Positions 8,973 through 24,168 are shown, counted from the stretch's first letter. The stretch: DNA of 64,000 nucleotides from Aquincola tertiaricarbonis (GCF_023573145.1 NZ_CP097636.1:1426001-1490000), one strand, 5' to 3'. Numbers and translations are program-made. The notes: generated from the letters alone by a model not told the origin.

Positions 8973-10033
8973 GGCGCGGCGGCCAGCAACTGCTGGGCGG
9001 TGGCAAAAACGTGGTCGACGGTGTGGGCTCGCATGCAGTCGAATCGCCCGCCGCAAGTGGGGTTGCGCTTGCACGGCGAGCAGGGCAGGGGTTCGTAGAG
9101 GATGGCGGTGCGCGGCGAATCCGCGTCCCGGTAAGGTCGGGTCGAGCCGAACAGCGCGACGGTGGGTATGCGGAAGGCGCTGCCCGCGTGGGTGAGCCCG
9201 GTGTCCACGCCCACCAGCAGCGCCGCATGCGAAATCAAGGCCACGCTTTCGGGCAGCTTGAGCTGGCCCGCGAGGTTGATGGCCGAAGGCGCGGCCTGCG
9301 TGATGCGCGCGGCCGCCGCCTGGTCGGCCGGGCCGCCCAGCAGCACCGGCGTGATGCCGTGCATGGCCAGCCGCTCGGCCAGCGCAGCCCAGCGGTCTTC
9401 GAACCAGTGCTTCTGCGGCCGGGTGGTGAAGGGGCACAGCACCGCGAACGGCGGCAGCACCTTGCGCCCGGCCAACGCATCCAGTGCGCGGCGGTGGGTG
9501 GCCTGGTCGAAGCGCAGGTCGAGCCGATAGGCTTCGTCCGCCGCGCCCAGGTGGCGGGCCAGCGCGCGGTATTCGGCGCCGATGCGCGGGTCGGCGCCCT
9601 TGGCAGGCACCAGCCGCTCGGTGGCCAGCCACTGGCCACCTTCACGCGGCAGCAGGCCCACCCGGCGCGGCGCGCCGCTGAGCCAGGCCCACAGCGCGCT
9701 CTTGAGCAGGCCTTGCGCATCCAGCGCCAGCGTGAAGCGGCGGCTGCGCAATTGCGCGCGCAACTCGCGCAGCGCGCGCCACAGCGCGCCGTAGCGCCGC
9801 TCGCGCCACAGCTGCTGCCACTGCGGGCGCTGCCAGACGATGACTTCGTCGAGGCCCGGATGCTCGTGCAACAGCGGTGCGGCGGCCGGCTCGGTGAGCC
9901 AGGCGATGTGGGCGTCGGGGTAGCGGCTGCGCAGCGAAGGAATCAGGCCGGAGGCCATCATCACGTCGCCCAGCGCCGACAGCCGCACGATCAGGATGCG
10001 TTGTGGCGCTTCGGCCACCCCGGGGTTCGTCAC
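8969..10033 (-). CDS. lipopolysaccharide heptosyltransferase, GT9
   Basis: A 354-residue ADP-heptose:LPS heptosyltransferase-family protein, WaaC/WaaF type. N-terminus: ILIVRLSALGDVMMASGLIP. C-terminal donor site: VLCPFTTRPQKHWFEDRWAA, PVLLGGPADQAAAARI and LVGVDTGLTHAGSAFRIPTV, followed by a cysteine cluster CSPCKRNPTCGGRFDCM that is common in betaproteobacterial WaaC-like proteins. The start is GTG in a GTGA overlap with gmhB. Its place directly after the ADP-heptose genes supports heptose transfer to the Kdo-lipid A inner core. Which heptose it adds is not decided. Confidence 0.88.
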   Translation of the reverse strand: MTNPGVAEAPQRILIVRLSALGDVMMASGLIPSLRSRYPDAHIAWLTEPAAAPLLHEHPGLDEVIVWQRPQWQQLWRERRYGALWRALRELRAQLRSRRFTLALDAQGLLKSALWAWLSGAPRRVGLLPREGGQWLATERLVPAKGADPRIGAEYRALARHLGAADEAYRLDLRFDQATHRRALDALAGRKVLPPFAVLCPFTTRPQKHWFEDRWAALAERLAMHGITPVLLGGPADQAAAARITQAAPSAINLAGQLKLPESVALISHAALLVGVDTGLTHAGSAFRIPTVALFGSTRPYRDADSPRTAILYEPLPCSPCKRNPTCGGRFDCMRAHTVDHVFATAQQLLAAAP

Positions 10034-10599
10034 GGGGCAGGGCAGGCCGGCTGGGCCAGCGCATGGGCCACGGCTTCGGCCAGGTCGGCGTGCACGCTGT
10101 CGGCCAGCGCGGCGTCTGCGGCCGACAGCGCGTGCCCCGACTGCACCAGCATCACGCGGCCCACGCCGGCGCTGCGGCCGGCTTCGGCGTCGGAGCCCTT
10201 GTCGCCGACCAGCAGCGAATCGGCCAGCGACAGGCCCAGCTCACGCTGCGCGCGCAGCACCATGCCGGGCGCGGGCTTGCGGCAGTCGCAGTCCACGGCC
10301 AGCGCGGGCACGCTGCCGCCCGGGTGGTGCGGGCAGTGGTATGTGGCGGCCAGTGGCACGCCTTGCTCGGCCAAGTGCTGGGTGAGTTGGTGCGTGAGCG
10401 CCTGGTACTGCGCCTCGGTGTACATGCCGCGCGCCAGGCCCGACTGGTTGGTGATGACCACCAGCGCATAACCGGCCTCGTGCAGCCGGCGCATCGCCTC
10501 GATGCTGCCGGGCACGAACTCGAACGCGTCCCAGGTGTGCACATAGCCGTGCTCGACGTTGATGACGCCGTCACGGTCGAGGAAGGCGGCGCGCTTCAT
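10030..10599 (-). CDS. gmhB: D-glycero-beta-D-manno-heptose 1,7-bisphosphate 7-phosphatase
   Basis: A 189-residue HAD-superfamily phosphatase that removes the 7-phosphate in ADP-heptose synthesis. Motif I is AAFLDRDGVIN, motif II is VVITNQSGLARG, the structural zinc loop is YHCPHHPGGS followed by CDCRKPAPGM, and the metal-binding Asp lies in LLVGDKGSDAEAG. The length matches the family. Coupling is by ATGA with rfaE2 upstream and GTGA with the GT9 gene downstream, inside the complete set gmhA-rfaE1-rfaE2-gmhB. Confidence 0.95.
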   Translation of the reverse strand: MKRAAFLDRDGVINVEHGYVHTWDAFEFVPGSIEAMRRLHEAGYALVVITNQSGLARGMYTEAQYQALTHQLTQHLAEQGVPLAATYHCPHHPGGSVPALAVDCDCRKPAPGMVLRAQRELGLSLADSLLVGDKGSDAEAGRSAGVGRVMLVQSGHALSAADAALADSVHADLAEAVAHALAQPACPAP

Positions 10600-11080
10600 G
10601 CGGGCTTACCGCCGGCCATGCGTTGCACGATCCGGGTGGTGCTGTAGCCATCGACGAACGGGATGGCCAACGAGCGGCCGCCCCAGCTGCGCACCAGGGC
10701 TGTTTCGGCCAGCTTCTCCATGTCGTAGTCGCCGCCCTTGACGTAGCAGTCGGGCCGCACGCGAGCCAGCAGCTCCACCGGCGTGGGCTCGTCGAAGAAG
10801 GTGACCAGCGCCACCGAGCCCAGCCCGGCGATCACCAGCGCGCGGTCCAGTTCAGTATTGATCGGCCGCTCGGGCCCTTTGCCCAGGCCGCGGGCCGAAC
10901 GGTCGGTGTTGAGTGCGACGATGAGCGAAGCCCCCAGCTGCGAAGCCTGGTGCAGGTACTGCACATGGCCGCGGTGCAGCAGGTCGAACACGCCGTTGGT
11001 GAACACCCAGGGCCGCGGCAGGGACGCCAGCCGCTGGGGCAGGTGATCGGGCATGCAGATCTTGTCCTGTGGGTCGATGT

Positions 11081-11084
<4 letters not shown>
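10596..11084 (-). CDS. rfaE2: D-glycero-beta-D-manno-heptose 1-phosphate adenylyltransferase
   Basis: A 162-residue nucleotidyltransferase that makes ADP-D,D-heptose from heptose 1-phosphate. It has the HxGH-type motif TNGVFDLLHRGHVQYLHQA, the ALNTDRSARGLGKGPERPIN segment, VKGGDYDMEKL, and the ISSTxxI-like end motif YSTTRIVQRM. In enterobacteria this domain is fused to the kinase as HldE. Here the two are separate genes overlapping by 4 bp (ATGA), which is usual in Burkholderiales. The first residues before MPDHLPQRL are weakly conserved, so a slightly later start is possible. Confidence 0.94.
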
Positions 11085-12120
<1,036 letters not shown>

Positions 12121-12124
<4 letters not shown>

Positions 12125-12690
12125 GCTATCCCCAGCTTCTGCTCGATCAGCCCGCACAGCGTGTGGATCACCAGGATGTGCACTTCCTGGATGCGGGCGG
12201 TGACCTCGCTGGGCGCGACGATGGCCATGTCGCTCTCGGCCAGCAGCGGGCCGCCGTCGCGGCCCAGCAGGCCCACCACCTTGGCGCCGGCCTCACGCGC
12301 GGCGGCGGCGGCCTTGCGCACGTTGGGCGAGCGGCCCGAGGTGCTGATGCCGATGAAGCAGTCACCCGGCCGGGCCAGCGCCTCGGTCTGGCGCGCGAAC
12401 ACGTCGTCGAAGCCGTAGTCGTTGCCGATGCAGGTGAGGGCCGAGCTGTCGGTGGACAGCGCGATGGCCGCCAGCGGCTTGCGGTCCTTGATGAAGCGGC
12501 CGGTCAGCTCGGAGGCGAAATGCTGTGCATCGGCGGCCGAGCCGCCATTGCCGCACACCAGCAGCTTGTTGCCGGCCAGCAGCACCGCGGCCAGCAGGCT
12601 GCCGACGCGCTCGACATCGGCTTCGATGGCCGGCAGCTTGCGCATCACCTCGAGGTGCTGCTCGACGTTGTCCAGGAAAAGCGAGGCCAT
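12121..12690 (-). CDS. gmhA: sedoheptulose-7-phosphate isomerase
   Basis: A 189-residue SIS-domain enzyme and the first step of ADP-heptose synthesis. Motifs: KLLVCGNGGSAADAQHFASE, TGRFIKDRKPLAAIALSTDS, NDYGFDDVFARQTEAL, GISTSGRSPNVRKAA, and a final helix with QEVHILVIHTLCGLIEQ, which holds metal-binding His and Gln/Glu. The length is typical. It lies 13 bp downstream of lapB and overlaps rfaE1 by ATGA, so LPS regulation and heptose synthesis are co-transcribed. Confidence 0.95.
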
Positions 12691-12703
12691 CAGTGGGGGC
12701 CTT

Positions 12704-13858
12704 TCATTGATCGTCCAGCCGCTGCGGTGGGAAGCTGTCCCAGCTCAGGCAGGCAGGGCATTGCCAAAAATAGTGCTGCGCCTCGAAACCACAAGCGGCG
12801 CAACGGTAACGGTGCAGGGGCTTGGCGGCCTGTTCCACCGCCTGCCGCAGGCCGGTGCGGGCGGGCTCGCCCCAGGGCGCGGGCGGCAGCTGCATCAGCG
12901 CAGTGGCCGCGGCGATGGAGGGATGCAGCGCCAGGTGCTGGGCCATGCGCTGCACCGCGTCGGCCTCGTGGCCCGGCGGGTCCAGCAGCGCCAGTGCCTG
13001 CAGCAGCTCCAGGCTGGGGTGGCGCTCATACAGGCCTTGCAGCATCACGCGGGCGGTGTCGGCCTGCTGGCTGGCCAGCGCGCTGCGTGCCCAGTCACGG
13101 GCGATCAGGCCGAAGGTGGCCGGATGGCGTGCGCGCAGGTCGTTCCACACCTGCACCGCGTCGGCATGGCGGCCGGCGCGGGCCAGCCGCTGGCCGGCCA
13201 GCACCAGCGGGCGCGGCGCGGTGGGCAGCGCGGCCATGGCGCGCTGCAGGCAGTTCTCCGCCTCTTCGGGCTGGCCGCGTTCGTCGCTTTCGATGGCCAG
13301 CTCGCACCAGTAGTGCGCGATGCGCGAAGCGAAGGAGCCGGTGCCGCCTTTCTCAAGCTTGGCCGCCATGTCGGCGGCGGCGCGCCAGTCGCGCGAGCGC
13401 TCGTGCAGCGACAGCAGCGCCAGCCGCGCCTCGGTCTCGAAGGGGGTGCCCTCCAGCGCCCGGTAGGCTTCTTCGGCGCGGTCGAACAGGCCCGCCTTCA
13501 TGAAGTCCTGCGCCAGCGCGTACTGCGCCCGTTCGCGGTCGGCCTGCGGCAGGTCGCCGCGGTTCAGCAGGTGTTGGTGCACCCGTACCGCCCGCTCGAA
13601 CTCGCCGCGGCGGCGGAACAGGTTGCCCAGCGCGAAGTGCAGTTCCGAGGTGTCGGGGTCGTTCTGCACCGCCTCGATGAAGGCGTCGATGGCCTTGTCG
13701 TGCTGCTCGTTCAGCAGCAGGTTCAGGCCCTTGAAGTAGGCCTTGGGTGAATCGCGTTGCTCACGCCGCCATTGGCGCAGGTCGAAGCGCGAAGCCGCCC
13801 AGCCGAGGGCGAACATCACCGGCAGGCCGAGCAGCAGCCACTGCAGGTCAAAGTCCAT
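12704..13858 (-). CDS. lapB: LPS assembly/regulatory protein LapB (YciM)
   Basis: A 384-residue membrane-anchored TPR protein. One N-terminal transmembrane helix (LQWLLLGLPVMFALGWAASR) is followed by TPR repeats (YFKGLNLLLNEQHDKAIDAF, ELHFALGNLFRRRGEFERAV) and a C-terminal rubredoxin-like zinc site, YRCAACGF...WQCPACLSW. LapB recruits LpxC to FtsH for degradation and so limits LPS synthesis. It overlaps lapA by 11 bp and is followed by gmhA. The lapAB pair next to ihfB and rpsA is a conserved proteobacterial arrangement. Confidence 0.93.
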   Translation of the reverse strand: MDFDLQWLLLGLPVMFALGWAASRFDLRQWRREQRDSPKAYFKGLNLLLNEQHDKAIDAFIEAVQNDPDTSELHFALGNLFRRRGEFERAVRVHQHLLNRGDLPQADRERAQYALAQDFMKAGLFDRAEEAYRALEGTPFETEARLALLSLHERSRDWRAAADMAAKLEKGGTGSFASRIAHYWCELAIESDERGQPEEAENCLQRAMAALPTAPRPLVLAGQRLARAGRHADAVQVWNDLRARHPATFGLIARDWARSALASQQADTARVMLQGLYERHPSLELLQALALLDPPGHEADAVQRMAQHLALHPSIAAATALMQLPPAPWGEPARTGLRQAVEQAAKPLHRYRCAACGFEAQHYFWQCPACLSWDSFPPQRLDDQ

Positions 13859-14168
13859 CGCGCGGGGGGTGCTCAGGCAGGAAGTCGGACGGCGGCGGCA
13901 CCACGGCCGGTGCGGCGGCGGGCACGGGGGCCACGGGCTCTGGCGTCACGCGGCGGGCGACGCGGCGGTGGCGCCACCAGCTGGGCACCATGGCCAGCAC
14001 GCCGATGGCACAGCCGGCCGCGAAGGCGATCAACACGATGATGACCATCGGCGCCCGCCATTCCACGCCGAAGAACCAGCGCACCGCGGCCTCCTGCTGG
14101 TTGTTCAGCGCAAAGGCGAAGAGGGCGAAGAAGACGAAGGCTCTGACGAGCCAGACGAGAAAGCGCAT
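13848..14168 (-). CDS. lapA: LPS assembly protein A domain protein (LapA/YciS)
   Basis: A 106-residue inner-membrane protein with two transmembrane segments (FLVWLVRAFVFFALFAFALN and MVIIVLIAFAAGCAIGVLAM) separated by the NNQQEAAVRWFFGVEW motif of the LapA family, which has the consensus N-x-x-x-V. The C-terminal tail is Pro/Ala-rich and longer than in E. coli. It is the first gene of the LPS operon and overlaps lapB by 11 bp. It lies about 180 bp downstream of the ihfB stop, beyond a strong terminator. Confidence 0.9.
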   Translation of the reverse strand: MRFLVWLVRAFVFFALFAFALNNQQEAAVRWFFGVEWRAPMVIIVLIAFAAGCAIGVLAMVPSWWRHRRVARRVTPEPVAPVPAAAPAVVPPPSDFLPEHPPRDGL

Positions 14169-14225
14169 GGCCGGCGGATTCTAGCCACGCACCTTTCGGG
14201 CGCATGGGGCAGTTGGTTGCATACC

Positions 14226-14296
14226 CGCCCGCCGGGCCGCCCCAAGGGCGGGTGCGCCCCCTTGGGGGGCAGCGAGCGGAGCGAGCTTGGGGGCAC
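14226..14296. repeat. dispersed intergenic repeat, copy 2 (inverted)
   Basis: The reverse complement of this block matches the repeat at 5375-5445 through its whole length: GAGCTCGCT, CGCTCGC, CCCCCCAAGGGGG and GGGGCGGCCCGGCGGG in the same order, with an extra CCGCCC-type block in the middle. It lies between the ihfB terminator and the lapA promoter region. No coding capacity is evident. Confidence 0.7.
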
Positions 14297-14298
14297 TA

Positions 14299-14329
14299 CA
14301 AAAACAAACACGGCCCTTGGGCCGTGTTT
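14299..14329 (-). terminator. rho-independent terminator after ihfB
   Basis: A perfect palindrome, AAACACGGCC-CTTG-GGCCGTGTTT, at 14306-14329. On the minus strand it is followed by a T-rich run (complement of 14299-14305). It lies 20 bp after the ihfB stop and separates the rpsA-ihfB unit from lapA-lapB. Confidence 0.85.
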
Positions 14330-14349
14330 CGTGTTCAGAACGGGGTATG

Positions 14350-14688
14350 TCAGGCGCGCAGGGTTTCCGGGTCGTCCTTCGTGTCCGCCGGGGTGTGGTC
14401 CAGCGGCACGTTGGCGTCCACGGCTTCGCGCAGGGCCTTGCCGGGCTTGAAGTGCGGCACCAGCTTCTCAGGAATCACCACCTGCTCGCCGCTGCGAGGG
14501 TTGCGGCCCACGCGCGGCGGCCGGCGGTTGATCGAGAAGCTGCCGAAGCCGCGGATCTCGATGCGGTGCCCGCGCGCCAGGGCGTCGGACATCGCGTCGA
14601 GCATGGTCTTCACGGCGAACTCGGTGTCGCGTTGCGTCAGCTGGCCGAAACGTTCAGCCAGTGCCGCCACGAGGTCGGACCGGGTCAT
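14350..14688 (-). CDS. ihfB: integration host factor subunit beta
   Basis: A 112-residue DNA-bending protein of the HU/IHF family. It begins [20 protein letters not shown] and contains [20 protein letters not shown] and [20 protein letters not shown], the intercalating-proline arm and the body of IHF-beta. An acidic C-terminal tail ([16 protein letters not shown]) extends beyond the E. coli length of 94. It lies 28 bp after rpsA, as in most proteobacteria, and forms a heterodimer with IHF-alpha encoded elsewhere. Confidence 0.96.
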   Translation of the reverse strand: MTRSDLVAALAERFGQLTQRDTEFAVKTMLDAMSDALARGHRIEIRGFGSFSINRRPPRVGRNPRSGEQVVIPEKLVPHFKPGKALREAVDANVPLDHTPADTKDDPETLRA

Positions 14689-14716
14689 GCGCGAAACACC
14701 AGGCGGCCGTCAGGCA

Positions 14717-16432
<1,716 letters not shown>

Positions 16433-16591
16433 GGAGTTTCCTGGAGCCGGCCGAGGAGAGGAGAGAGATCGGAGCGATCTGCAAGAGGGGCCGGCGGAGC
16501 GTGCAACAGGTGTTGCGGTTACGTTGAACAAACCGCCGCCCGGCGCAGCTGTGCGCTGCTGGTGGGCGACGGCACCCTGAAAGCCTGCCGG

Positions 16592-18607
16592 CTAGATGCC
16601 GAAAGGCGTGCGTTGCTCCCACCAACCCAGCACCTGGGCCACGGATTCATCCACGGTCTGGGCAGAGTTGTCGAGGAGCAGCGCGTCTTCAGCGGGTTGC
16701 AGCGGTGCGATGGCCCGGGTACGGTCCCGGGCGTCGCGTGCTTCCAAATCCGCGCGAAGGTCGTCGATATTAGACGATATTCCCTTGGAAATCAATTGCT
16801 TATGCCGCCGCTCCGCCCGTGTGGCGGGGCTGGCGGTCAGGAACACCTTCAGCGCGGCGTCCGGAAAGATCACCGTGCCCATGTCGCGGCCGTCGGCCAC
16901 CAGCCCCGGCGGGCGGCGGAACGAGACCTGCAGCGCATACAGCGCAGCACGCACGTCGCCCAGCGCCGAGATCTTGGACGCGCGGCTGCCCACGTCCTCA
17001 CGGCGCAGCTGGTCGCTCACCTCCTCACCGTCGAGGAAGAGGCGAGGGCCGTCGAAGCGCAGCCTGAGCTTGCTGATGAGGGCGGCGATGCCGGGTCCGT
17101 CGGTATCCGCCACGCCCTGGCGCAGCGAAGCCAGCGCTGCCACACGGTACAGCGAGCCCGAGTCCAGGAAGTGGTAGCCCAGCGAAGCCGCCAGCGTGCT
17201 GGCCAGCGTGCCCTTGCCGGAGGCAGTGGGCCCATCGATGGTGATCACCGGCACCAGGTCGTGGTGGGTGTGCGCCAGCTGGAAGAGGGCCTCGAAGTAG
17301 TCCGGGAAAGTCTTGCCCACGCACTGCGGATCGAGAATGCGCACCGGCACGCCGTTGAAGGCGGCCAGCGACAGGCACATCGCCATCCGGTGGTCGTCGT
17401 AGGTGTGGATGGCGGCCGGCTGCCAGGCCTGCGGCGGCCGCACCTCGATGAAGTCGGCACCTTCCTCCACCTGCGCGCCCACCTTGCGCAGTTCGATGGC
17501 CATCGCGGCGATGCGGTCGGTTTCCTTCACGCGCCAGCTGGCGATGTTGGTCAGGCGGGTGGGGCCGTCGGCGTACAGCGCCATCACCGCCAGCGTCATC
17601 GCCGCATCGGGGATGTGGTTGCAGTCGAGCGTGATGGCGCGCAGCGGCCAGGCGCCGCGGCGCACCTCGATGCGGTTGGCCTCCATGCGCACGTCGGCGC
17701 CCATGGCCACCGCCGCTTCGACGAAGCGCACGTCACCCTGGATGGAGGCGCTGCCAACGCCTTCGATGAGCACGGGCGCATCCACCGCGGCGATGGCGCC
17801 CAGCGCCACGAAGTACGAGGCCGACGAGGCATCGCCTTCCACGTGCACGGCGCCCGGCGAACGGTAGCGGCTGCCGGCGGGGACGGTGAAGCGCTGCCAG
17901 CCGTCGCGTTGCACGGTGATGCCGAAGCGGGCGAGCAGGTTGAGCGTGATCTCGACGTAGGGTTTGGAGATCAGCTCCCCGTCCACCTCGATCACGATGT
18001 CGGTGCCCGGCGCTTCGCCCTGGCCGCTGCTGGCCAGCGGCAGGGCCAGCAGCAGCGCGGTGAGGAACTGGCTGGACACATCGCCGCGCACCCGCACCGG
18101 CGCGCCGGTGGCCAGTTGGCCCTGCGGCTGGCCGGCCAGCCGCAGCGGCGGGTAGCCGTCGTTGCCCAGGTACTGGATGTCGCAGCCGAGCTGCCGCAAT
18201 GCGTCTACCAGGTCGCCGATCGGCCGTTCATGCATGCGAGCGACGCCGCTGAGCTCGAACTGGCCGCCCTGCGTGGCCGCCAGCACTGCCAGCGCGGCGG
18301 CCAGCGGCCGCATCGCGGTGCCGGCGTTGCCAAGGAACAGCGAGGCCTGCTGCACCGACAGGCGGCCGCCGATGCCGGTGATGCGCAGCGCGCCACCTTC
18401 ATGCGCCAGGTCGCAGCCCAGGTTACGCAGCGCCTCGATCATCACCCGCGTGTCGTCGGAATCGAGCAGGTCGTGCACCAGCGTGCTGCCTTCGGCCAGG
18501 CCGGCCAGCAGCAGCACCCGGTTGGAGATGCTCTTGGAGCCGGGCAGGCGGATCTGGCCCGAGGCCTTGGTCAGCGGGGGCAGGTCGAGGAAAGGAATGG
18601 CGAACAC
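16592..18607 (-). CDS. aroA-cmk: fused EPSP synthase and cytidylate kinase
   Basis: One 671-residue reading frame with two enzymes. Residues 1 to about 440 are 3-phosphoshikimate 1-carboxyvinyltransferase (shikimate pathway): [40 protein letters not shown] and [14 protein letters not shown]. From about residue 450 to the end is CMP kinase: [20 protein letters not shown] (P-loop), [36 protein letters not shown] and [20 protein letters not shown]. In most bacteria these are adjacent genes. The fusion is seen in some Burkholderiales. No stop or internal start signal separates the halves. It sits between tyrA and rpsA. Confidence 0.96.
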   Translation of the reverse strand: MFAIPFLDLPPLTKASGQIRLPGSKSISNRVLLLAGLAEGSTLVHDLLDSDDTRVMIEALRNLGCDLAHEGGALRITGIGGRLSVQQASLFLGNAGTAMRPLAAALAVLAATQGGQFELSGVARMHERPIGDLVDALRQLGCDIQYLGNDGYPPLRLAGQPQGQLATGAPVRVRGDVSSQFLTALLLALPLASSGQGEAPGTDIVIEVDGELISKPYVEITLNLLARFGITVQRDGWQRFTVPAGSRYRSPGAVHVEGDASSASYFVALGAIAAVDAPVLIEGVGSASIQGDVRFVEAAVAMGADVRMEANRIEVRRGAWPLRAITLDCNHIPDAAMTLAVMALYADGPTRLTNIASWRVKETDRIAAMAIELRKVGAQVEEGADFIEVRPPQAWQPAAIHTYDDHRMAMCLSLAAFNGVPVRILDPQCVGKTFPDYFEALFQLAHTHHDLVPVITIDGPTASGKGTLASTLAASLGYHFLDSGSLYRVAALASLRQGVADTDGPGIAALISKLRLRFDGPRLFLDGEEVSDQLRREDVGSRASKISALGDVRAALYALQVSFRRPPGLVADGRDMGTVIFPDAALKVFLTASPATRAERRHKQLISKGISSNIDDLRADLEARDARDRTRAIAPLQPAEDALLLDNSAQTVDESVAQVLGWWEQRTPFGI

Positions 18608-18647
18608 GAACGCGGCGGTGGGGAGTGCGGTGAAAGGATAAGCGCCC

Positions 18648-19550
18648 TCAGCGCAGCGGCGGCACGGCGGGCGCTGCGGAGGGGCGGGGGCTGTTCATCT
18701 GCCAGGCGGCGCGCCCCTCGGACGCGCTGCGGATCAGGTCTTCCAGCGCCTCGGCATTGCCGGAGCGCATCACATGCTCCAGCGCTTCCAGCGCATGGCG
18801 GAAACGCATCGACTGCTTGAGCGTCTCTTCGCGGTTGGCCAGCAGGATATCGCGCCAGATCGTCGGATCGCTGGCGGCGATGCGGGTGAAATCCCGGAAG
18901 CCCGGTCCAGCCAGGGACAGGAACTCGTCGCCGCCGGGCTGCTTGGCCACCGCGTTGTAGAAGGCGAACGCCAGCAGGTGGGGCAGGTGGCTGACGGCGG
19001 CCAGCGCCGCATCGTGGCTGTCGGGCGACATGCGGATCACCTGTGCGCCGATGGCGGTCCAGGTGTCGGCAGCCTTCTGCAGCAGCAGGGCGTCGGTTTG
19101 CGGCAGCGGCGTCAGGATGACCTGGCGGCCGGTGTAGAGGTCGGCGTCGGCGTGGTGGACGCCGGCCTTTTCCTTGCCGGCGATCGGGTGTGCCGGCACG
19201 AAGCCGCTGATGCGCTCTTTCAGCACACGGCGGGCGGCGTCCACCACGTCGCGCTTGGTGGAGCCCACGTCCATGATCAGCACCTCCGGCTCCACCAGGT
19301 GGCGGATGGCCTTGAAGGTAGATTCGGTGGCGGCCACCGGCACTGCCAGCAGCACGATGTCGGAGCCGGCCACCGCCAGCAGCGCCGATTCGGCCGCTGT
19401 GTCGATGACGCCGGCGCGCCGCGCGCGTTCGGTGGTGGAGGGCGACTTGCTGTAGCCCACCACGTGCTTGACCAGGCCGGCGCGCTTGAGCGCCAGTGCG
19501 AACGAGCCGCCCATGAGGCCGCAGCCGATGAGGCCCAGTTGCTGGAACAT
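18648..19550 (-). CDS. tyrA: prephenate dehydrogenase
   Basis: A 300-residue NAD(P)-dependent enzyme of tyrosine synthesis. The N-terminal dinucleotide fold is [20 protein letters not shown]. Further motifs are [39 protein letters not shown] (catalytic His region) and [19 protein letters not shown]. The start at MFQQLG fits the family. A GTG two codons upstream is possible, and the longer open frame lies antisense in pheA. It begins 9 bp after the pheA stop and is followed by aroA-cmk, making an aromatic amino acid operon. Confidence 0.93.
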   Translation of the reverse strand: MFQQLGLIGCGLMGGSFALALKRAGLVKHVVGYSKSPSTTERARRAGVIDTAAESALLAVAGSDIVLLAVPVAATESTFKAIRHLVEPEVLIMDVGSTKRDVVDAARRVLKERISGFVPAHPIAGKEKAGVHHADADLYTGRQVILTPLPQTDALLLQKAADTWTAIGAQVIRMSPDSHDAALAAVSHLPHLLAFAFYNAVAKQPGGDEFLSLAGPGFRDFTRIAASDPTIWRDILLANREETLKQSMRFRHALEALEHVMRSGNAEALEDLIRSASEGRAAWQMNSPRPSAAPAVPPLR

Positions 19551-19558
19551 GGGCACGC

Positions 19559-20665
19559 TCAGTGGCTGTCCAGCGGGTAGGTGCCCAGCACCTTGAAGAA
19601 GTCGCAGACCTCGCGCAGCTCCTTCATGGCCGAGGCCACCGGCGGATCTTCCGGATGGCCCTGCAGGTCGATGTAGAAGTAGTACTCCCACTGGCCCGAG
19701 CGCGCGGGCCGCGACTCGAAGCGTGTCATCGACACGCCGTGGTGCTTCAGCGGCACCAGCATGTCGTGCACCGCACCCGGCCGGTTGACCACCGACACCA
19801 CCAGACTGGTGCAGTCGTGGCCGGAACGGCCGGGCTGCGGGTGGCGGTCGGGGTGGGTCACCACCGCGAAGCGCGTGCGGTTGTGTGCATCGTCCTGGAT
19901 CGCGCGGCCGACCACGTGCAGGCCGTACTGGCTGGCTGCGCGCTCACTGGCGATGCCGGCCAGCTTGGTATCGAGCCCCGCCAGGCGCGCGCCTTCGGCA
20001 TTGCTGGATACGGGTCGCCGTTCCACGTGCGGCAGGTGGTTGCTGAGCCAGCCGTGGCACTGCGCCAGCGCCTGCGGGTGGGCGCACACGGCCTCGATGC
20101 CCTCCAGCGAATCGACGCCGCGCAGCAGGTTGTGCCGCACCATCAGGCTGGTCTCGCCGATGATGAAGAGCGGCGTGGTGAGGAAGAGGTCGAGCGAGCG
20201 CGTGACCACGCCCTCGTTCGAGTTCTCGACCGGCACCACGCCGAAGTCGGCCGCGCCGGAGGTGGTGACGTGGAACACCTCATCGGCATTCGCGCAGGGC
20301 ACCCGCACGATGGAGCTGCCGAAGTAGCCCAGCGCCGCCTCTTCGCTGAAGGTGCCGGCCGGGCCCATGTAGGCCACCCGCATCGGTGTTTCCAGCGAGC
20401 GGCAAGCCGACATGATCTCGCGCCAGATCGGCGCCACGCTGTCCGAGCGCAACGGCCCGGCGTTGATGCGCTTGAGCCCGTCGATCACCTGCGCCTCGCG
20501 CTCGGGGCGGAAAACCACCGAGCCTTCCTTCTTCTTGAGCTCGCCCACCGCCAGCGCCAGCGCGGCACGGCGGTTCAGCAGCGACAGCAGATCGCGGTCG
20601 AGTGCATCGATCTGGTGGCGCAGGGCCAGCAGGTCGGGCGGATTGGGTGCGGCGGGCTCGGACAT
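19559..20665 (-). CDS. pheA: bifunctional chorismate mutase / prephenate dehydratase
   Basis: A 368-residue phenylalanine-pathway enzyme. The N-terminal AroQ chorismate mutase domain has LLALRHQIDALDRDLLSLLN and REAQVIDGLKR. The prephenate dehydratase domain starts at MRVAYMGPAGTFSEEAALGY, with VPVENSNEGVVTRSLDL and the catalytic TRF motif in DAHNRTRFAVV. The C-terminal ACT domain has SLVVSVVNRPGAVHDMLVPL and MTRFESRPARSG, whose ESRP motif binds Phe for feedback control. It lies 29 bp after the DUF2059 gene. In related genomes serC usually precedes pheA, but here serC is about 24 kb away. Confidence 0.95.
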   Translation of the reverse strand: MSEPAAPNPPDLLALRHQIDALDRDLLSLLNRRAALALAVGELKKKEGSVVFRPEREAQVIDGLKRINAGPLRSDSVAPIWREIMSACRSLETPMRVAYMGPAGTFSEEAALGYFGSSIVRVPCANADEVFHVTTSGAADFGVVPVENSNEGVVTRSLDLFLTTPLFIIGETSLMVRHNLLRGVDSLEGIEAVCAHPQALAQCHGWLSNHLPHVERRPVSSNAEGARLAGLDTKLAGIASERAASQYGLHVVGRAIQDDAHNRTRFAVVTHPDRHPQPGRSGHDCTSLVVSVVNRPGAVHDMLVPLKHHGVSMTRFESRPARSGQWEYYFYIDLQGHPEDPPVASAMKELREVCDFFKVLGTYPLDSH

Positions 20666-20694
20666 GGCACAGGCGAACGGACGGGGGAGACGGT

Positions 20695-21263
20695 TTACTT
20701 GGCGCCGCTGGCCTTGCCGGCCGGCTTGCTGGCGTCGGTGGCCGCGGGCTGCGGGATGCCCAGCGTGCTGCGCACCTTGTTCTGCAGTGCCTGCAGCTTG
20801 GGGTCGAGCACCGGCGCCGCATCGGCGATCAGCTTCTGGGTGAAGCCGTTCTGGATCTCGGGCATCAGCTGCTGGTACTTCTTGTTGACCGGCGATTCCA
20901 GCCAGGCCAGCAGCTGCTTCAGCTCGTCGTCGGTGAACTTCTCTTCCAGCTGCGCGCCCAGGGTGCTGGGGGCCAGCTTGTTGGCACGGTCACGCAGCAC
21001 CGGCACCGCCTCGTCGACGAACTTGCGCACGTCGGCCTCGATCTGCTTGCCGGTGGCTTCGCGCTTGTCGGCCGGCAGCTGCTGCAGCGCGCTGCCCGCG
21101 GCCTGCATCATCTGCACGGCGGGGCGTTCGGCGATGCTGCGCGCTACGTTCTCGATCGCCGGCTGCTGGGCCGCCAGGATCTTGTCGACCAGTTGCTTCT
21201 TGGTCTGCGCGTGCGCGCCGACGGAGGCGACCACCAGGGCCGCCACCAGCAGGGTTCTCTTCA

Positions 21264-21264
<1 letters not shown>
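20695..21264 (-). CDS. exported DUF2059-type protein
   Basis: A 189-residue protein with a signal peptide (MKRTLLVAALVVASVGAHAQ). The helical body contains ELKQLLAWLESPVNKKYQQL and MPEIQNGFTQKLIADAA, matching the DUF2059 pattern in which a conserved F/W-x-S-P-x-G/N-x-K turn is typical. The tail is Ala/Lys-rich. The function is unknown. Its start shares one base with the gyrA stop (TGATG), so it is translationally coupled to gyrase A and sits in the place often taken by serC. Confidence 0.8.
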
Positions 21265-23900
<2,636 letters not shown>

Positions 23901-24081
23901 GAGGGCGGCAAACGCGGGCGGCGCGCGAGCGCCGTGACCTGTGGGGTGTGAGACCGCGGATTCTAAGCGGCAGTCCTTTGTCGCTCGAACGCAACACAGG
24001 TGTTACCTGCCGGCCGGGCAATTGCCAAAATGGGGCCAGCCGAGCGCCGTATGGCACAATCCTTCGCGTCGGTGGTGGCGC

Positions 24082-24111
24082 TTGACAAACAAGGCGCTTG
24101 CCAAGTTATAC
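24082..24111 (+). promoter_or_regulatory. sigma-70-like promoter for the OmpA-family gene
   Basis: TTGACA at 24082-24087 and TTATAC at 24106-24111 are 18 bp apart, about 58 bp upstream of the ATG at 24169. The -35 is a perfect consensus. The downstream leader is AT-richer than its surroundings and leads to a strong ribosome site. Confidence 0.65.
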
Positions 24112-24168
24112 GCTTCCGAATTTGGACGTTACGCAGCACAACTGCGGCTTTCCTTGAGAGGAGAATCA

